Below, piece by piece: positions 16,483 through 24,481 of a stretch of DNA of 39,928 nucleotides. The notes under the pieces are model-generated. The model made no database searches. It worked only from the letters and a program-made list of their open reading frames with translations, and was not told the origin of the DNA. A program made the translations under genes and the position numbers. Numbering within the stretch: the stretch's first letter is position 1; each line of letters starts with the position of its first letter. The stretch is from an uncultured Paraprevotella sp. (GTDB taxonomy: Bacteria > Bacteroidota > Bacteroidia > Bacteroidales > Bacteroidaceae): positions 1-39,928 of the forward strand of contig CAJUDC010000003.1 in the NCBI GenBank assembly GCA_910584955.1. Direction: 5' to 3'.

Positions 16483-17019
16483 TCAGCCTGCAATTGCCGC
16501 CGCCAGTTCGTCCAACGAACGCACTTCCGTCACATATTCCGTCAGGGGCGAGCGCAGAAAACGCCGCTCTTCCAAGCCGCGCAACAGCTCCATCAACCCG
16601 TTCCAGAAACCGCTCGCGTTATACAGCATCACCCGCCGGGCCTCATAACCGATGCTGTGCGCCGAAACAACGGTGAAGATCTCATCAAGGGTTCCCACTC
16701 CGCCCGGCAACGCCAGCAACACATCGCTGCGCGACACCATAATGGCCTTTCGTTCGTTCAAATCGCGGCAAGGCACCTTTTCGTCGAGCAATGTGCTCAC
16801 CCGCCCTTTGCGCTCCAGGATGTCGGGCACCACGCCCAGCACCCGGCCTCCGCCTTGTCTGACACCCCGTGCCACACACTCCATCAATCCGCAGTCGGCT
16901 CCGCCATAGACCAACGTATGCCCCTGCCGGCCCAACAGCCGGCCCACCTTCTCCGCTTCCTCATAATAACACGGCTCCAGATCCGGGGAAGCCGCACAAA
17001 AAACACCTATATACTTCAT
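16483..17019 (-). CDS. LOG family protein (nucleotide phosphoribohydrolase)
   Basis: The 178-residue protein has the Rossmann-like LOG fold. YGGADCGLM and PGGVGTLDEIF are the family signatures; the second is the PGGxGTxxE motif that holds the catalytic Glu and binds phosphate. Plant homologues release cytokinin base from its riboside 5'-monophosphate. Bacterial members act as AMP or pyrimidine/purine 5'-nucleotide nucleosidases, and this group is often misnamed lysine decarboxylase. It starts 7 bases after the hemerythrin-LuxR gene ends, so both are likely on one transcript. The functional link between them is unknown. Confidence 0.9.
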   Translation of the reverse strand: MKYIGVFCAASPDLEPCYYEEAEKVGRLLGRQGHTLVYGGADCGLMECVARGVRQGGGRVLGVVPDILERKGRVSTLLDEKVPCRDLNERKAIMVSRSDVLLALPGGVGTLDEIFTVVSAHSIGYEARRVMLYNASGFWNGLMELLRGLEERRFLRSPLTEYVTEVRSLDELAAAIAG

Positions 17020-17026
17020 TTTCTCT

Positions 17027-18004
17027 TTACAGTTTCACCTCATCCAGGTTAATCAGTCCGTTAACAATAGCATAAATGGTGAGCCCCGAGGGAGAATGAA
17101 TCTGCAACTTGCGGCTGATGTTGCGCCGGTGGGTCATCACCGTGTTCACCGAAATAAAAAGCTTTTCCGCAATTTCTTTGTTGGACAGTCCCTTAACCAC
17201 ATAAACCACCACCTCCTTCTCCCGGTCGCTCAGTCCGTCCGCATTGCCTGAAGCCGCCTCAGGTTCCTCTTCCGCTACCGCCGGAAGAGTTTCGCGCTGC
17301 CGGCATTCCTCTTCGAGCTGGCGAACGGCCTCGGCAAAAAGCGTGTCCTCCAACCGGCAATGGCTGAATAGGTCTTCTTCCATGATGTAGATGTCCATCA
17401 ACACATCGTTCAACAACTGCCCGTTGCTGTCGCTGGGATAATACTTGATGATGATGCTCTTCAGCTCGGAAGAGCTCTTCTCCACCTGTGCATGATTATC
17501 GTGATGCTGATGCTGCAACACGCCGATGCCCATTCCCTGCTCCGGTGCCTTGCCGGCCAGCAGTCCCTCCACATAAGTATGTATGTTCCGGTTCTCGTAA
17601 TCCATGTGACGCCCCACTTCGGCAGCAAATTCATCGTAGAACTTCAAGATCAGGAAAGCGATCTGATTGCGCGCCGAGCAGTCCACCGCTTCGATGAGTT
17701 TACGACGGATCGCCGGTAATCTGAATTCCACAAAATACGAATGCGACAAGGTGAGATACTTCATCAAGGCCGCTACCGAAACCTGTTCCACCAACTCGCC
17801 GATACTGGCCCGTCCTTCGGATTTGATAAAGTTGACCACGGCCAGAAAAGTAGGCGCATCCACTCCGCTGGCCGTACATGCGGCTCCCACGGTCTGGTCA
17901 CCGAATCCCAGCTTAAGCCCGAAGCGGCTAATCACTTGCAACAGCCGGTAATCATCGCTGATTACATCACTCATCCGGTCCGTTTCCTTGTATTTTTCTG
18001 TCAT
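17027..18004 (-). CDS. Hemerythrin (RIC/YtfE-like) and LuxR helix-turn-helix fusion regulator
   Basis: The protein of 325 residues appears to be a cytosolic transcription factor with a built-in di-iron sensor. Residues 15-65 resemble the ScdA/YtfE N-terminal region but lack its Cys-Cys pair. Residues 80-235 form a four-helix hemerythrin-like domain. The candidate iron ligands are H88, H133, E137, one of H165-H171, H215 and E219. The 45-residue step from the first to the second His and the two H-x3-E pairs match the YtfE ligand pattern as I recall it. Residues 257-318 are a LuxR-type HTH (LSDREKEVVVYVVKGLSNKEIAEKLFISVNTVMTHRRN in two overlapping parts). No receiver domain is visible. Iron status, oxygen or nitric oxide are plausible signals. 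It is divergent from the porin-imelysin genes. Confidence 0.85.
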   Translation of the reverse strand: MTEKYKETDRMSDVISDDYRLLQVISRFGLKLGFGDQTVGAACTASGVDAPTFLAVVNFIKSEGRASIGELVEQVSVAALMKYLTLSHSYFVEFRLPAIRRKLIEAVDCSARNQIAFLILKFYDEFAAEVGRHMDYENRNIHTYVEGLLAGKAPEQGMGIGVLQHQHHDNHAQVEKSSSELKSIIIKYYPSDSNGQLLNDVLMDIYIMEEDLFSHCRLEDTLFAEAVRQLEEECRQRETLPAVAEEEPEAASGNADGLSDREKEVVVYVVKGLSNKEIAEKLFISVNTVMTHRRNISRKLQIHSPSGLTIYAIVNGLINLDEVKL

Positions 18005-18030
18005 ACTACCTCGTTTTTAGCATTCGAGTG

Positions 18031-18061
18031 CAAAGAAATGGATTTCATTCGACGTATGCAA
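18031..18061 (-). promoter_or_regulatory. Promoter of the hemerythrin-LuxR gene
   Basis: On the minus strand, TTG (18061-18059), a 20-base spacer and TTTCTTTG (18038-18031) match the Bacteroidales -33/-7 arrangement with one mismatch in the -7 element. It lies 27 bases before the start codon. Confidence 0.55.
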
Positions 18062-18068
18062 TAATTAC

Positions 18069-18092
18069 TTTTGAGTATTTCCGTGTTAAAAA
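18069..18092 (+). promoter_or_regulatory. Shared box, copy 1 (regulator/porin divergent region)
   Basis: TTTTGAGTATT, five bases (TCCGT) and GTTAAAAA. The same 11-mer, the same five-base spacing and GTTAAAA recur at 28016-28038 upstream of feoAB. The box abuts the -33 region of the hemerythrin-LuxR promoter and lies 75 bases upstream of the porin -33 region. The outer TTTTGA and TTAAAA form an imperfect dyad, as expected for a dimeric regulator. Confidence 0.55.
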
Positions 18093-18166
18093 CAGGTAAA
18101 AAGAGTGAAAAGGCACGGTACCCGATTTCATGATTCTCTTTCATAAAAAATCATAAAATGTGTGTA

Positions 18167-18197
18167 TTGCCACATTTTCCGCCCCGCCGTAATTTTG
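18167..18197 (+). promoter_or_regulatory. Promoter of the porin-imelysin-cytochrome gene group
   Basis: TTG (18167-18169), a 20-base spacer and TAATTTTG (18190-18197) followed by C form a full Bacteroidales promoter 22 bases before the porin start at 18219. Confidence 0.75.
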
Positions 18198-18218
18198 CAT
18201 CGTCAAAAACAAACGACT

Positions 18219-19505
18219 ATGCAATCAACCAACGATAAACGAATAAAGCTGTTCGCTGCCACACTGGGCCTGCTGTCTGCCTTTAGTAGTGTTTCGGCAC
18301 AGGAGACCGGCAGCGGCAGCGTTTTCACAAAGTACCGCGTGGGCGGCTACGGCGAGATGGTGGCCAACTTTATGAATTACGGTAAAAACCGCTTCACCAC
18401 AATGGGATCGGCCCGCGAGAACAGGGCCACCATTGCCATCCCCCGCTTCGTACTGGCCGGCGACTACAAGTTCACCCCGAAAATCACCCTTGGGGCCGAG
18501 ATTGAATTTGAATACGGGGGCGTAGGAACCGCCAACGAGATAGAATGGTACAGCGAAAACGGCGAATACGAAAAGGAGACGGAAAAAGGCGGCGCCATAG
18601 AGCTGGAACAGTTTCACATCACTTTCGCACTGACCGGCTGGCTGAACATACGGGCCGGACACATGGTTCTGCCGATGGGGCTTACCAATTCGCATCACGA
18701 GCCGATTTTCTTTTTCGGCACCTCGCGCCCCGAGGGCGAAACCACGCTTATGCCTTGCACATGGCATGAGACGGGAGTGGGCGTTTTCGGACAGGCGGGC
18801 GCCTTCGGTTACGAGGCTATGGTGACCACCGGTCTCAATCCGAACGGTTTCGGCCGGCAATACTGGATTAAGGATGGAAAGCAGGGGGCTTTCGAGACAG
18901 ATAATTTTTCGGCACCCGCCGTCACGGCACGCCTGGAGTACAGCGGCGTGAAAGGGCTACGCATCGGCACTTCGTACTACTGGTGCGGCAACGCGGGAAA
19001 GAACGCCGACAAACCCGAGATCTACAAGGACAAAATCAACATCGGCATAGTAACGGGCGACATACAGTACACCGGCTACGGATGGACGGTACGGGCCAAT
19101 GCGGACTATGGCTTCGTAAGCAACACACTGATGCTGAACAACGCCAACAAAAACATAAGCAGCAAATCGGAATACAGCAAGACATCGGTAGCCAAGAACG
19201 CCCTGACCTACGGCGCCGAAGCCGGTTACGACATCACCCGGCTCTTTCCCGGAAAACAGCCGGGGAGCATCACTCCCTTCCTCCGCTACGAATACTACAA
19301 TCCGATGGAGAGCACCAGCCAGAAGCAAGTGGCCGACAAACGGCTGGAGGTAAACAAATGGACTGTCGGCGCCAACTGGAACATCCGTCCCAATCTGGTA
19401 CTGAAAGCGGACTACACGATCCGACGCATCGGCGGCGGGAAGTACAACCGGGAAAACGAGTTCGGCATCGGACTGGCCTACATCGGGTGGTTCGCCCAAA
19501 AATAA
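18219..19505 (+). CDS. Outer-membrane porin-like beta-barrel protein
   Basis: The protein has 428 residues with a signal peptide (about 1-28, ending SVSAQ). The mature part alternates short beta strands rich in aromatic and charged residues, with repeated patterns such as GGYGEMVANFM, ITLGAEIEFEYGG and WTVRANADYGF. It resembles the phosphate-selective porin O/P class of Bacteroidetes outer-membrane barrels, though the assignment to that family is by pattern only. The transported solute is not known. As the first gene after a full promoter, with imelysin and heme proteins downstream, metal or heme passage is a reasonable guess. An in-frame start at 18162 lies upstream of the promoter and is rejected. 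Confidence 0.8.
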   Translation: MQSTNDKRIKLFAATLGLLSAFSSVSAQETGSGSVFTKYRVGGYGEMVANFMNYGKNRFTTMGSARENRATIAIPRFVLAGDYKFTPKITLGAEIEFEYGGVGTANEIEWYSENGEYEKETEKGGAIELEQFHITFALTGWLNIRAGHMVLPMGLTNSHHEPIFFFGTSRPEGETTLMPCTWHETGVGVFGQAGAFGYEAMVTTGLNPNGFGRQYWIKDGKQGAFETDNFSAPAVTARLEYSGVKGLRIGTSYYWCGNAGKNADKPEIYKDKINIGIVTGDIQYTGYGWTVRANADYGFVSNTLMLNNANKNISSKSEYSKTSVAKNALTYGAEAGYDITRLFPGKQPGSITPFLRYEYYNPMESTSQKQVADKRLEVNKWTVGANWNIRPNLVLKADYTIRRIGGGKYNRENEFGIGLAYIGWFAQK

Positions 19506-19603
19506 ACCGTAGAAGAACGATCACGAAACGGACGATACTTACTTGGAAGATTGCAAGAAAAAAGATCCGTTCCCGCAACCGGAATCTCAACATCGCACTT
19601 TGT

Positions 19604-19634
19604 TTTGTACGGTTCAAGACTTCATCCGTACAAA
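19604..19634. other. Hairpin between the porin and imelysin genes
   Basis: TTTGTACGG (19604-19612) and CCGTACAAA (19626-19634) form a perfect 9 bp stem with a 13-base loop, TTCAAGACTTCAT. The loop is the start of the dispersed repeat. No T-run follows. It may affect mRNA processing between the genes. Confidence 0.5.
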
Positions 19635-19652
19635 CGCAGTCACGATCCGGCG
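19613..19652 (+). repeat. Dispersed intergenic repeat, copy C
   Basis: It begins TTCAAGACTTCATCCGTACAA and matches 19 of the first 22 bases of copy A (4016-4055). ATCCG appears at the same distance further on, while the bases between are less alike. Confidence 0.45.
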
Positions 19653-19751
19653 AAACGAAACCGTGATTTCAAGTCCGGCTCCCCGGGAAGGAGATTTTCC
19701 AAGCACAGTACCGCTCTTTTCCACCCACAGAAAACACATAAACCATAATAG

Positions 19752-20924
19752 ATGATTGAAATGAAAATGAAAACAATGAAAACAGCTGCTACAGTTCTGA
19801 CGGGCTTAATGATAGCCGCCTGTAGCAGCGACAACGAGGCCAACTTCGATTCGGCACAGAAAGTAACCGAAGCGCAACTGGACGTTGTGGTAGACAATTA
19901 CGTAAGCGAGGTCGTAGAACCCACCTATGCCCTGCTGCGCACCGAAACGGCCGGACTGGATGCCGCCGTGCGGGCTGTGAGCCAAGATCCGACTCAGGAG
20001 CACATGGATGCCGCCTGCCGTGCGTGGCTGGCCGCCCGCCTGCCGTGGGAATCCAGCGAAGCCTTTCTGTTCGGCCCCGTAGACGCCTACAGTCTGGACC
20101 CGAAAATGGATACCTGGCCGCTTGACGAAGAGCAGATCACTCATATCATCCGCACCGGTAATCTGAACGAAACGGAGGTGGAAGGAGAAGAGGGAGAAAA
20201 CATACGGGGATTCCACACACTGGAGTACCTGCTATTCAAGGACGGACAGCCCCGCCAGGTACAGACCGACGCAGATTTCAACACCAACCGGAGCACCTGG
20301 CTCGCCTATGCCGTCAAAGTGTCGGGACTGCTGAAACACGATGCGTCCGATCTGTACGACCGCTGGTTCGGAGAAAACAGCGACCGATACGCCGAAAAGT
20401 TCCGAGCACACGACAGCGAACCCTCCAGTGCGGCCAACGCCGTAGCCAGCTACATCATCGACTACTGCTGCGACATTGCCAACGAAGTGGGATCGGCCAA
20501 GATAGGCGACCCGTATCATCAGTACAACAGCCCAACCGGCAACGTGGAGGAAAACCACAAACGGGGACTGTATGCCGTTGAATCGTGGTACAGCTGGCAT
20601 TCCATCGACGATTATCAGAACAACATACGCTCCATACGATACTGTTATGCGGGCGGACGATACGACGGCACGGACGCATACAACCGGAACAGCGCTTCGC
20701 TGTCGGCACTGGTGCGGAGCGTAGATCCGACGGCGGATGCCAGGATACAAAGCCTCATCGAAGGCGCCATCGACGCCATAGGCCACATGAACGCGCCGTT
20801 CCGCAGTCATCTGGAAGCCGCCGAGGGCGACAATGCCGCAAAGATACAGGCGGCCATGGAGGCGTGCAACAACCTGGAAGAAGAGCTGTTGAAGCTAAAG
20901 ACCATATTGGGGATCAGTTACTAG
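19752..20924 (+). CDS. Imelysin family lipoprotein (putative iron/metal-binding)
   Basis: The protein has 390 residues and a lipoprotein signal ending IAAC (Cys24), so it is anchored in a membrane facing the periplasm or cell surface. GFHTLE (153-158) is the GxHxxE motif of imelysin (M75) proteins, the family that includes iron-regulated IrpA and the iron-binding part of EfeO. Despite the peptidase name, no proteolysis is established for these proteins. Two in-frame ATGs (19761 and 19767) follow within a few codons and the exact start is uncertain. The next gene is a DUF1111 di-heme protein, a pairing known from other imelysin clusters. This supports a role in metal acquisition or handling. 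Confidence 0.88.
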   Translation: MIEMKMKTMKTAATVLTGLMIAACSSDNEANFDSAQKVTEAQLDVVVDNYVSEVVEPTYALLRTETAGLDAAVRAVSQDPTQEHMDAACRAWLAARLPWESSEAFLFGPVDAYSLDPKMDTWPLDEEQITHIIRTGNLNETEVEGEEGENIRGFHTLEYLLFKDGQPRQVQTDADFNTNRSTWLAYAVKVSGLLKHDASDLYDRWFGENSDRYAEKFRAHDSEPSSAANAVASYIIDYCCDIANEVGSAKIGDPYHQYNSPTGNVEENHKRGLYAVESWYSWHSIDDYQNNIRSIRYCYAGGRYDGTDAYNRNSASLSALVRSVDPTADARIQSLIEGAIDAIGHMNAPFRSHLEAAEGDNAAKIQAAMEACNNLEEELLKLKTILGISY

Positions 20925-20936
20925 AGCCGCACCGTA

Positions 20937-20955
20937 TCGGGACATAACGTCCCGA
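20937..20955. other. Small hairpin between the imelysin and DUF1111 genes
   Basis: TCGGGAC and GTCCCGA form a 7 bp stem around a 5-base loop (ATAAC) in the 44-base gap. It is not followed by T residues and is more likely an mRNA processing or stability element than a terminator. Confidence 0.4.
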
Positions 20956-20968
20956 CCATTCGTTTAAT

Positions 20969-22444
20969 ATGAGTACAATCAGTAGAGTAATGAAAACATT
21001 CTCCCCTGGAAGCAGAACAATACGGTTCTGCTTCCTTGCGGCTTTGTCCGGTGCCGTGTTATACAGTTGCGAAAGCGACAGTTTCGACGATACGGTCATC
21101 CTGCGTCCCGACGGTTCCCTGGCCCGTCCCGAAGAACTGTCGGCAGGCACCGCCACCATCTTCAACTCCTCGCCCAAAGCCTACGACACCCCCGCCGACT
21201 GGGTGACGGGAACCTTGGAAAGCCGCTTCAACACGGGCAACATGCTTTACGACAATGCCCGCAACAGTTCCAGCGGCGGCAACTACGGGGGTGGACTGGG
21301 TCCCGTCTACGCCGGATACTCCTGTGCCAGCTGCCACCACAACGCCGGACGCACCAAACCCACTCTGTGGACCGACGGCGGTTCGGGAACCGGATTTTCG
21401 TCCATGCTGGTGTATATCACCCGCCGGAACGGCGCTTTCTTCCCCGACTACGGGCGAGTGTTACACGATCAAAGCATCTACGGCGTAAAGGCCGAAGGAA
21501 AGTTGAAAGTCGACTACACCTACCGGACGGAATACTTCCCCGACGGCGAAAGCTATACCCTATGCACCCCGCACTATTCCGTCACGGAATGGTATGCCGA
21601 CAGCATCCGCCCCGAAGACTTGTTCGTCACCGTACGCATTCCTTTGCGCCATGTGGGTATGGGACAGATCATGGCCCTCGACGCGACGGAAATAGAAGCC
21701 TTGGCCGCCCGGAGCAACTACCCGGAATACGGCATCAGCGGACGGTGCAATTATGTAACGGAACGCGGCATCCGGCAACTGGGATTGTCGGGCAACAAAG
21801 CACAGCACGCCGACCTGACGGTGGAACTGGGATTTTCGTCGGATATGGGAACCACCAACAGCCGCTATCCCGAAGAAATCTGCGAGGGGCAATTGCAGAT
21901 GTCGCAAGGTTCCATGATGGGGCTGCTCTACGACCGGCTCGACGTATCGACCGAGGACATGGAAAACGTGGATCTCTACATGCAGTCGCTGGGCGTACCG
22001 GCCCGACGCAACGTAACCCACCCTCAGGTAAAACGCGGCGAAGAGCTGTTCTACCGGAGTAAATGCCACCTGTGCCATACGCCCACGCTGCACACCCGAA
22101 AACGAGGCACCGTACTGCTGGCCGGCAGCCAGCTGCCGTGGCTGGGCGGCCAGACCGTCCACCCGTACAGCGATTTCCTGCTGCACGACATGGGGGAAGG
22201 CCTAAACGACAACTACGTGAGCGGCCTGGCACGCGGCAACGAATGGCGCACCACGCCGTTATGGGGCATCGGATTGCAGGAAACGGTGAACGGACACACC
22301 TATTTTCTGCACGACGGACGGGCCAGGAACTTTACAGAAGCCATCATGTGGCACGGCGGCGAAGGCGAAGCTTCCAAGAACCTGTTTAAAAAATTGCCCA
22401 AGGCAGACCGCAACGCCCTGGTGGCCTTCCTGAAATCACTTTAA
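20969..22444 (+). CDS. Di-heme DUF1111 lipoprotein (MauG/cytochrome c peroxidase-like, putative thiol oxidoreductase)
   Basis: The protein has 491 residues. An N-terminal hydrophobic stretch ends in the lipobox LYSC (Cys34), so the mature protein is membrane-anchored outside the cytoplasm. Two c-type heme sites are present: CASCH (119-123) and CHLCH (366-370). The C-terminal half has the family-typical LLHDMGEGLND, TTPLWGIGL and FLHDGRARNFTEAIMWHGGEGE. DUF1111 proteins are related to bacterial di-heme peroxidases; their physiological electron partner and substrate are not settled. It follows imelysin and precedes a porin. Heme attachment would require the CcsBA system encoded 4 kb downstream. 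Confidence 0.9.
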   Translation: MSTISRVMKTFSPGSRTIRFCFLAALSGAVLYSCESDSFDDTVILRPDGSLARPEELSAGTATIFNSSPKAYDTPADWVTGTLESRFNTGNMLYDNARNSSSGGNYGGGLGPVYAGYSCASCHHNAGRTKPTLWTDGGSGTGFSSMLVYITRRNGAFFPDYGRVLHDQSIYGVKAEGKLKVDYTYRTEYFPDGESYTLCTPHYSVTEWYADSIRPEDLFVTVRIPLRHVGMGQIMALDATEIEALAARSNYPEYGISGRCNYVTERGIRQLGLSGNKAQHADLTVELGFSSDMGTTNSRYPEEICEGQLQMSQGSMMGLLYDRLDVSTEDMENVDLYMQSLGVPARRNVTHPQVKRGEELFYRSKCHLCHTPTLHTRKRGTVLLAGSQLPWLGGQTVHPYSDFLLHDMGEGLNDNYVSGLARGNEWRTTPLWGIGLQETVNGHTYFLHDGRARNFTEAIMWHGGEGEASKNLFKKLPKADRNALVAFLKSL

Positions 22445-22472
22445 TATCCTACTTCACACATACGCATCTATC

Positions 22473-23699
22473 ATGAACACAATCTGCAAAACCCTGCTCG
22501 GACTGACGTGCCTGCCTGCTTCCATTCACGCACAAACCACTGCATCCGACACACCAGACATGGAAAACGGTGTGGTATCCATCGCTGAAAACCGGGCTTT
22601 CACCATCCGTTCGAAAGACGGGAATTTCTCGTTCAAACCCTATTTGCTGGTCAACACCAGTTTCGAAGCCAATTACTACGACGACGAAGGGCTGGACAAG
22701 GCATATAACCAAGACAACATCGCCAACTCGGGGTTCGCCATCCGGCACGCCGTATTGGGCTTCACCGGACGGGCCTTCGGCAAGATAGACTATAACCTCT
22801 GCATCAATGCCGCAGCCTCGGGACAAGCGTTACTGCAACAGGCATGGATCGATTACACCGTACGGCCCGAACTGCGTTTCCGGGCAGGAAAGTTCAAGAC
22901 ACCTTTCAGCCACGCTTATCTGACCGCACTGGGCGAGACCCTGATGCCGTCGCTGCCCACATCACTCACGACCGCCGTCATCCTCCCTCATTCGCTCAAT
23001 GCCGTAAACCCGAACTTCGCCACGGGCTTCGATCTCGGTGTCGAGATACACGGACTGCTGAAGAACAAATGGGGCTATGAAGCGGGGCTTTTCAACGGTA
23101 CGGGTATCAGCGTAAATACAGCCACCAAGACATTGAGCGACGATTATCATATCCCCTCCCTGCTCTATGCCGGGCGGTTCACTTTCATGCCCAAAGGTCC
23201 TATGCCGGCCACACAAGGTAGTCCCCGCATGCTGCACAGCGACAAAATGCTTGTCGGTGTGTCTGTCTCGTACAACGTGGAGAGCGAGAACGAAAGCACC
23301 AACGACTTCCGTGCCGGACTGGAGTTTGCCTGGCTGAAGAACCGTCTCTACCTGGCCGGTGAAATGTATTACATGAATATGCAGTTCACCCGACGGCAGA
23401 AGATTTCGGAGGTTTACGATTTTCTGGGCGGCTACGTGCAGGCCGGCTATTTTGTGACGAGACGGATTCAGCCGGCCCTGCGCTATGATTTCATGAACCG
23501 CAACGGTATGGACACGAAAGGGTTCCTCAACATGCCAGCCATAGGATGCAATTACTTTTTCACGGGCTGCAACGTCAAATTGCAGGCTATGTATCAATAC
23601 ACCGGACGGGTGAAGCACGAAACGCAGCTCGACCGCGACAACGACGATCTGGGATTGTCCGTCCACAAAGGCATTGTCATCCTGCAATATTCTTTTTGA
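22473..23699 (+). CDS. Outer-membrane porin (porin O/P-like)
   Basis: The protein has 408 residues with a signal peptide of about 20 residues (ending SIHA). The barrel part contains FSFKPYLLVNTSFEANYY, AVLGFTGRAFGKIDYNLCIN and LRFRAGKFKTPFS, strongly typical of Bacteroidetes porins of the phosphate-selective O/P family. The chain ends with Phe (ILQYSF), the usual outer-membrane insertion signal. It starts 28 bases after the DUF1111 gene and is followed one base later by the cytochrome lipoprotein gene. This tight packing suggests that the three products work together. The solute is unknown. Confidence 0.87.
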   Translation: MNTICKTLLGLTCLPASIHAQTTASDTPDMENGVVSIAENRAFTIRSKDGNFSFKPYLLVNTSFEANYYDDEGLDKAYNQDNIANSGFAIRHAVLGFTGRAFGKIDYNLCINAAASGQALLQQAWIDYTVRPELRFRAGKFKTPFSHAYLTALGETLMPSLPTSLTTAVILPHSLNAVNPNFATGFDLGVEIHGLLKNKWGYEAGLFNGTGISVNTATKTLSDDYHIPSLLYAGRFTFMPKGPMPATQGSPRMLHSDKMLVGVSVSYNVESENESTNDFRAGLEFAWLKNRLYLAGEMYYMNMQFTRRQKISEVYDFLGGYVQAGYFVTRRIQPALRYDFMNRNGMDTKGFLNMPAIGCNYFFTGCNVKLQAMYQYTGRVKHETQLDRDNDDLGLSVHKGIVILQYSF

Positions 23700-23700
23700 A

Positions 23701-24450
23701 ATGATGAAAACAATCCTAAAAAAAGCCTATCTTTGCATGACGGTAAATGCCATACTGAGCACGGCATTCTGCCTGAACAGCTGCGATGACGGAGATGTTC
23801 ATCCCCTCTCGGGTGAAAGCCTGGGCAACCGTAACTTCACCGTTCGGACGCACTTCAGGGAACTGGACGCATGGCCTGCAGAATACACGCTGGCACTGGC
23901 CGCCTACGACGGGCCGGATAATCCCGTCCCGCTGGTGAAAACCACCCTGTCGAAGCCGGCAGACAGCGAGACGGAAAAAATCATTTATCTGGCCAATGTA
24001 CCGACGGCGGCACAACGCCTGTCCATCTCGCTCATGAAAGGATCCGTGAAGCAATACGACTACTTCACAACGGATATTTCGAAAGGCGAAACCGACCTGA
24101 CACTGACTGTCGCTCCGATTCATCTGGCCGCCTTGTCGCACATACAGCAACTGGTGTTCGACAACAGCTGTTCCCGTTGCCACGGCGCCAACGGTGTTCC
24201 GACAGCAGGCCTGAACCTGACAAACGGCAACTCCTATGCCAGTCTGGTGGGACAGCAGGCCGTATGCGACCCGAACGGCGCCATGCGCGTGTATCCGGGA
24301 GATGCCGGAAAAAGTTTCCTGCACAGCATGCTCACCGACAACACAGTCGAGGCCAACCAAAACGGGCTGAACCATACCGATATGCTGGATGCAGCCGATC
24401 TGGTGGCCCTCGTGACTTCATGGATCAACCACGGAGCCGAAAACAATTAA
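23701..24450 (+). CDS. Mono-heme c-type cytochrome lipoprotein, function unknown
   Basis: The protein has 249 residues from ATG 23701, one base after the porin stop. The lipobox is LNSC (Cys28), followed by DDGD. Residues 40-140 look like a beta-rich domain that I do not recognise. The last hundred residues form a small cytochrome c domain with CSRCH at 157-161 (heme attachment and proximal His) and Met residues further on that could be the distal ligand (NHTDMLDAADLVALVTSWI). Together with the preceding porin it resembles an outer-membrane pore plus exported electron-transfer partner. The domain split is by inspection only. Confidence 0.8.
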   Translation: MMKTILKKAYLCMTVNAILSTAFCLNSCDDGDVHPLSGESLGNRNFTVRTHFRELDAWPAEYTLALAAYDGPDNPVPLVKTTLSKPADSETEKIIYLANVPTAAQRLSISLMKGSVKQYDYFTTDISKGETDLTLTVAPIHLAALSHIQQLVFDNSCSRCHGANGVPTAGLNLTNGNSYASLVGQQAVCDPNGAMRVYPGDAGKSFLHSMLTDNTVEANQNGLNHTDMLDAADLVALVTSWINHGAENN

Positions 24451-24481
24451 CGAACCTTACCTATTATATATAAGGACCAAA

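Noticed and set aside
18162..18218. Upstream extension of the first porin
   Set aside because: It covers the promoter (18167-18197), and the signal peptide begins at 18219.
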